From JAXMAO01 sp046350375 (GTDB lineage Bacteria; Planctomycetota; Phycisphaerae; UBA1845; UTPLA1), in assembly GCA_046350375.1 (NCBI GenBank), contig JAXMAO010000007.1, positions 1 to 64,000 of the forward strand: 64,000 nt of DNA. The letters are read 5' to 3'. The position numbers and the translations under genes were made by a program. Positions 62,936 to 64,000 of the stretch are shown in pieces; within the stretch, counting starts at the first letter, position 1, and each line of letters starts with the position of its first letter. Under the pieces are notes generated by a model. The model did not search any database. It saw only the letters and a list, made by a program, of their open reading frames with translations, and had not been told where the DNA came from.

Positions 62936-63007
62936 GGCAATTGCCCCCCAAACGGGCTCCGCGTAAGTTTGCGGACCCTCCCCCCGGCCATCTTTCGCCA
63001 TCAACAT

Positions 63008-63309
63008 CGAGCCGGCACCAACGAAACTTGACTCCGCACGTCGTGAAGCGCGACGGCCAGGAATAGTGATCGTGCCTGGCCCGTCAGCCGTTCGTTTCGG
63101 GACTGGGCGACACGGCGGCGGGAAGGGATCTGACGCCGGCTATGGGGCGGCGGCCCGAAATCTGCGATCCTCGGTTTGGGGCATGAATCGCGCGGACACC
63201 GAGGATCATGCCGAAGCCGGCCAGGCGGGTGTCATCGAAGGCGGGGCGACACGGGCAGGCCACGAACAAATGCCGGCCGCACGACTCTCGCGCGTTGTGC
63301 ACGGATTAC
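63008..63309. other. No recognisable gene
   Basis: The stretch between the Fn3-repeat gene and the tRNA has only spurious frames. It should hold the promoter of the secreted protein. Confidence 0.4.
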
Positions 63310-63382
63310 TGAGGGCGCTGGGACTCGAACCCAGGACCCACGGCTTAAAAGGCCGTTGCTCTACCGACTGAGCTACACCCTC
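63310..63382 (-). tRNA. tRNA-Lys(UUU)
   Basis: The minus strand folds as a cloverleaf: acceptor GAGGGTG/CGCCCTC, D-arm GTAGCTCAGTCGGTAGAGC, anticodon stem ACGGC/GCCGT with loop CTTTTAA (anticodon TTT), and T-arm CTGGGTTCGAGTCCCAG. Discriminator A; CCA is not encoded. Confidence 0.95.
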
Positions 63383-63469
63383 GCTCCGCTCGATGATAGA
63401 GAGCCGGCACGCCAGTCGCAACGGGCGTCGCACGCACCCGCCCGCCTGGCGCTGTGCAGCGGACGCCGC

Positions 63470-63898
63470 CTAGCGCGGCTCGGCCCGCCCGCCCGGCGTC
63501 GCGTTCGGGCCCGGCGTCGGGTCCGACAGGGCGGCGCACACCAGCGTCATGATGAGGTACTGCCAGTTGCTCGCCACGTCCGCCTTCATCAGCAGCGTCT
63601 GCCCAAGCGTCAGCATGAACATCAGCAGCGCCGTCAGCGCCCACGCCACGCGGGCATAGCGCCCCGACAGCACGAACAGCGCCAGCGCCGGCTCGGCAAC
63701 CAGAATGACCCACGCCAGCACGACGTTCAAAGCGTGCGGCGACCAGGTCTTGTCGAAGTCCGTCGCGATGAATCCGACGAAGCCCTTCGCGCCGAACATG
63801 ATCCACTTCGACACGCCCGCATACAGCAGCCACACGCCGAAGAACAGCCGCATGCCGAATACGAAAAACCGCCGCGCATCCAGCCGCATGAGATCCAT
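63470..63898 (-). CDS. DoxX-family membrane protein
   Basis: From ATG 63898 the protein is 142 residues with four membrane helices (MRLFFGVWLLYAGVSKWIMF; LNVVLAWVILVAEPALALFV; ARVAWALTALLMFMLTLG; WQYLIMTLVCAAL). The G-x-W-LLYAGVSKW start and E-P-A-L-A motif are those of DoxX/MauE-like proteins, often linked to redox or quinone functions. An upstream start at 63,925 adds nine residues. It is not connected to the neighbouring genes. Confidence 0.75.
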   Translation of the reverse strand: MDLMRLDARRFFVFGMRLFFGVWLLYAGVSKWIMFGAKGFVGFIATDFDKTWSPHALNVVLAWVILVAEPALALFVLSGRYARVAWALTALLMFMLTLGQTLLMKADVASNWQYLIMTLVCAALSDPTPGPNATPGGRAEPR

Positions 63899-64000
63899 CT
63901 GTCGCCTCGCACGTCCAGTGTTCAATTCGTCGGCATCGCGTGCCGCGCCGCGACCGGCTCGCCACGCGACCCGCGCCGCATGCTACGTCTCGCCGCGCGA

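Overview
The window looks like a GC-rich genome or metagenome fragment from a Planctomycetota bacterium, possibly Phycisphaerae-like (phylum moderately sure, class not). Grounds for this: an ECF sigma factor directly abutting a Ser/Thr kinase-TPR gene, a PEP-CTERM protein, TSP3/dockerin-type and DCNxNGVPDECD-type acidic repeats on secreted proteins, and many CPxCGYxLxG-CPECG zinc ribbons. No rRNA is present. One tRNA-Lys(UUU) sits near the right end.

Left edge (1-2.4 kb): a ubiquitin-like conjugation operon on the minus strand (multiubiquitin-type beta-grasp protein, E2 family E protein, JAB/MPN isopeptidase running off the window). It is divergent from a small ribbon-helix-helix protein over a compact, inverted-repeat-bearing double promoter. 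Next comes a protein combining a zinc ribbon, a second multiubiquitin-like domain and a C-terminal HEPN RNase motif. I read the four genes as one ubiquitin-like/HEPN module. At 3.2 kb there is a minimal three-repeat CRISPR array with type I-E geometry (61-bp period) and no cas genes nearby.

Main body (4.4-52 kb): a polymorphic-toxin (RHS) superlocus. One long RHS gene with a secretion-type N-terminus (4,432-8,340, with a cluster of indels near 7.6 kb) is followed by more than twenty promoter-poor RHS 3' fragments. Each fragment carries a different C-terminal domain and is usually followed by a small gene that looks like its immunity partner. Two backbone types occur: type A (motif VLHVGARWYWPETGRFLQRDP, 8.9-33 kb) and type B (motif GxRDYEPxTGRFLQ-DP, 42.3-52 kb). 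Most C-terminal domains are glycine-rich or multi-pass membrane segments, and ten of the partner genes are membrane proteins with a zinc ribbon. Two toxin-immunity pairs occur twice as diverged copies with toxin and partner varying together (cassettes at 9.0/30.4 kb and 12.9/22.6 kb). A third partner family also occurs twice, one copy split by an IS5-type element. Three cassettes end in Hint (intein-like) domains with almost nothing after the final HN. One has a nuclease-like tip with a soluble partner. IS630, IS5 and IS3 elements or remnants lie in the array.

Between the two cassette types (33.6-42.1 kb): a PEP-CTERM protein, an FG-GAP fragment joined to a truncated IS3, a large FG-GAP/TSP3/dockerin surface protein, and the frameshifted kinase-TPR gene with its sigma factor.

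Right end (52.4-64 kb): a heavy-metal RND efflux operon (small Cys-rich secreted protein, TolC-type outer membrane protein, His-rich adaptor, CzcA-type pump), a secreted beta-propeller/Fn3-repeat protein, tRNA-Lys and a DoxX-type membrane protein. Single-base indels recur in several conserved genes (7.6, 11.2, 40-40.7, 45.4, 47.6, 60.6 kb); some may be sequence errors, so frameshift calls should be treated with care.
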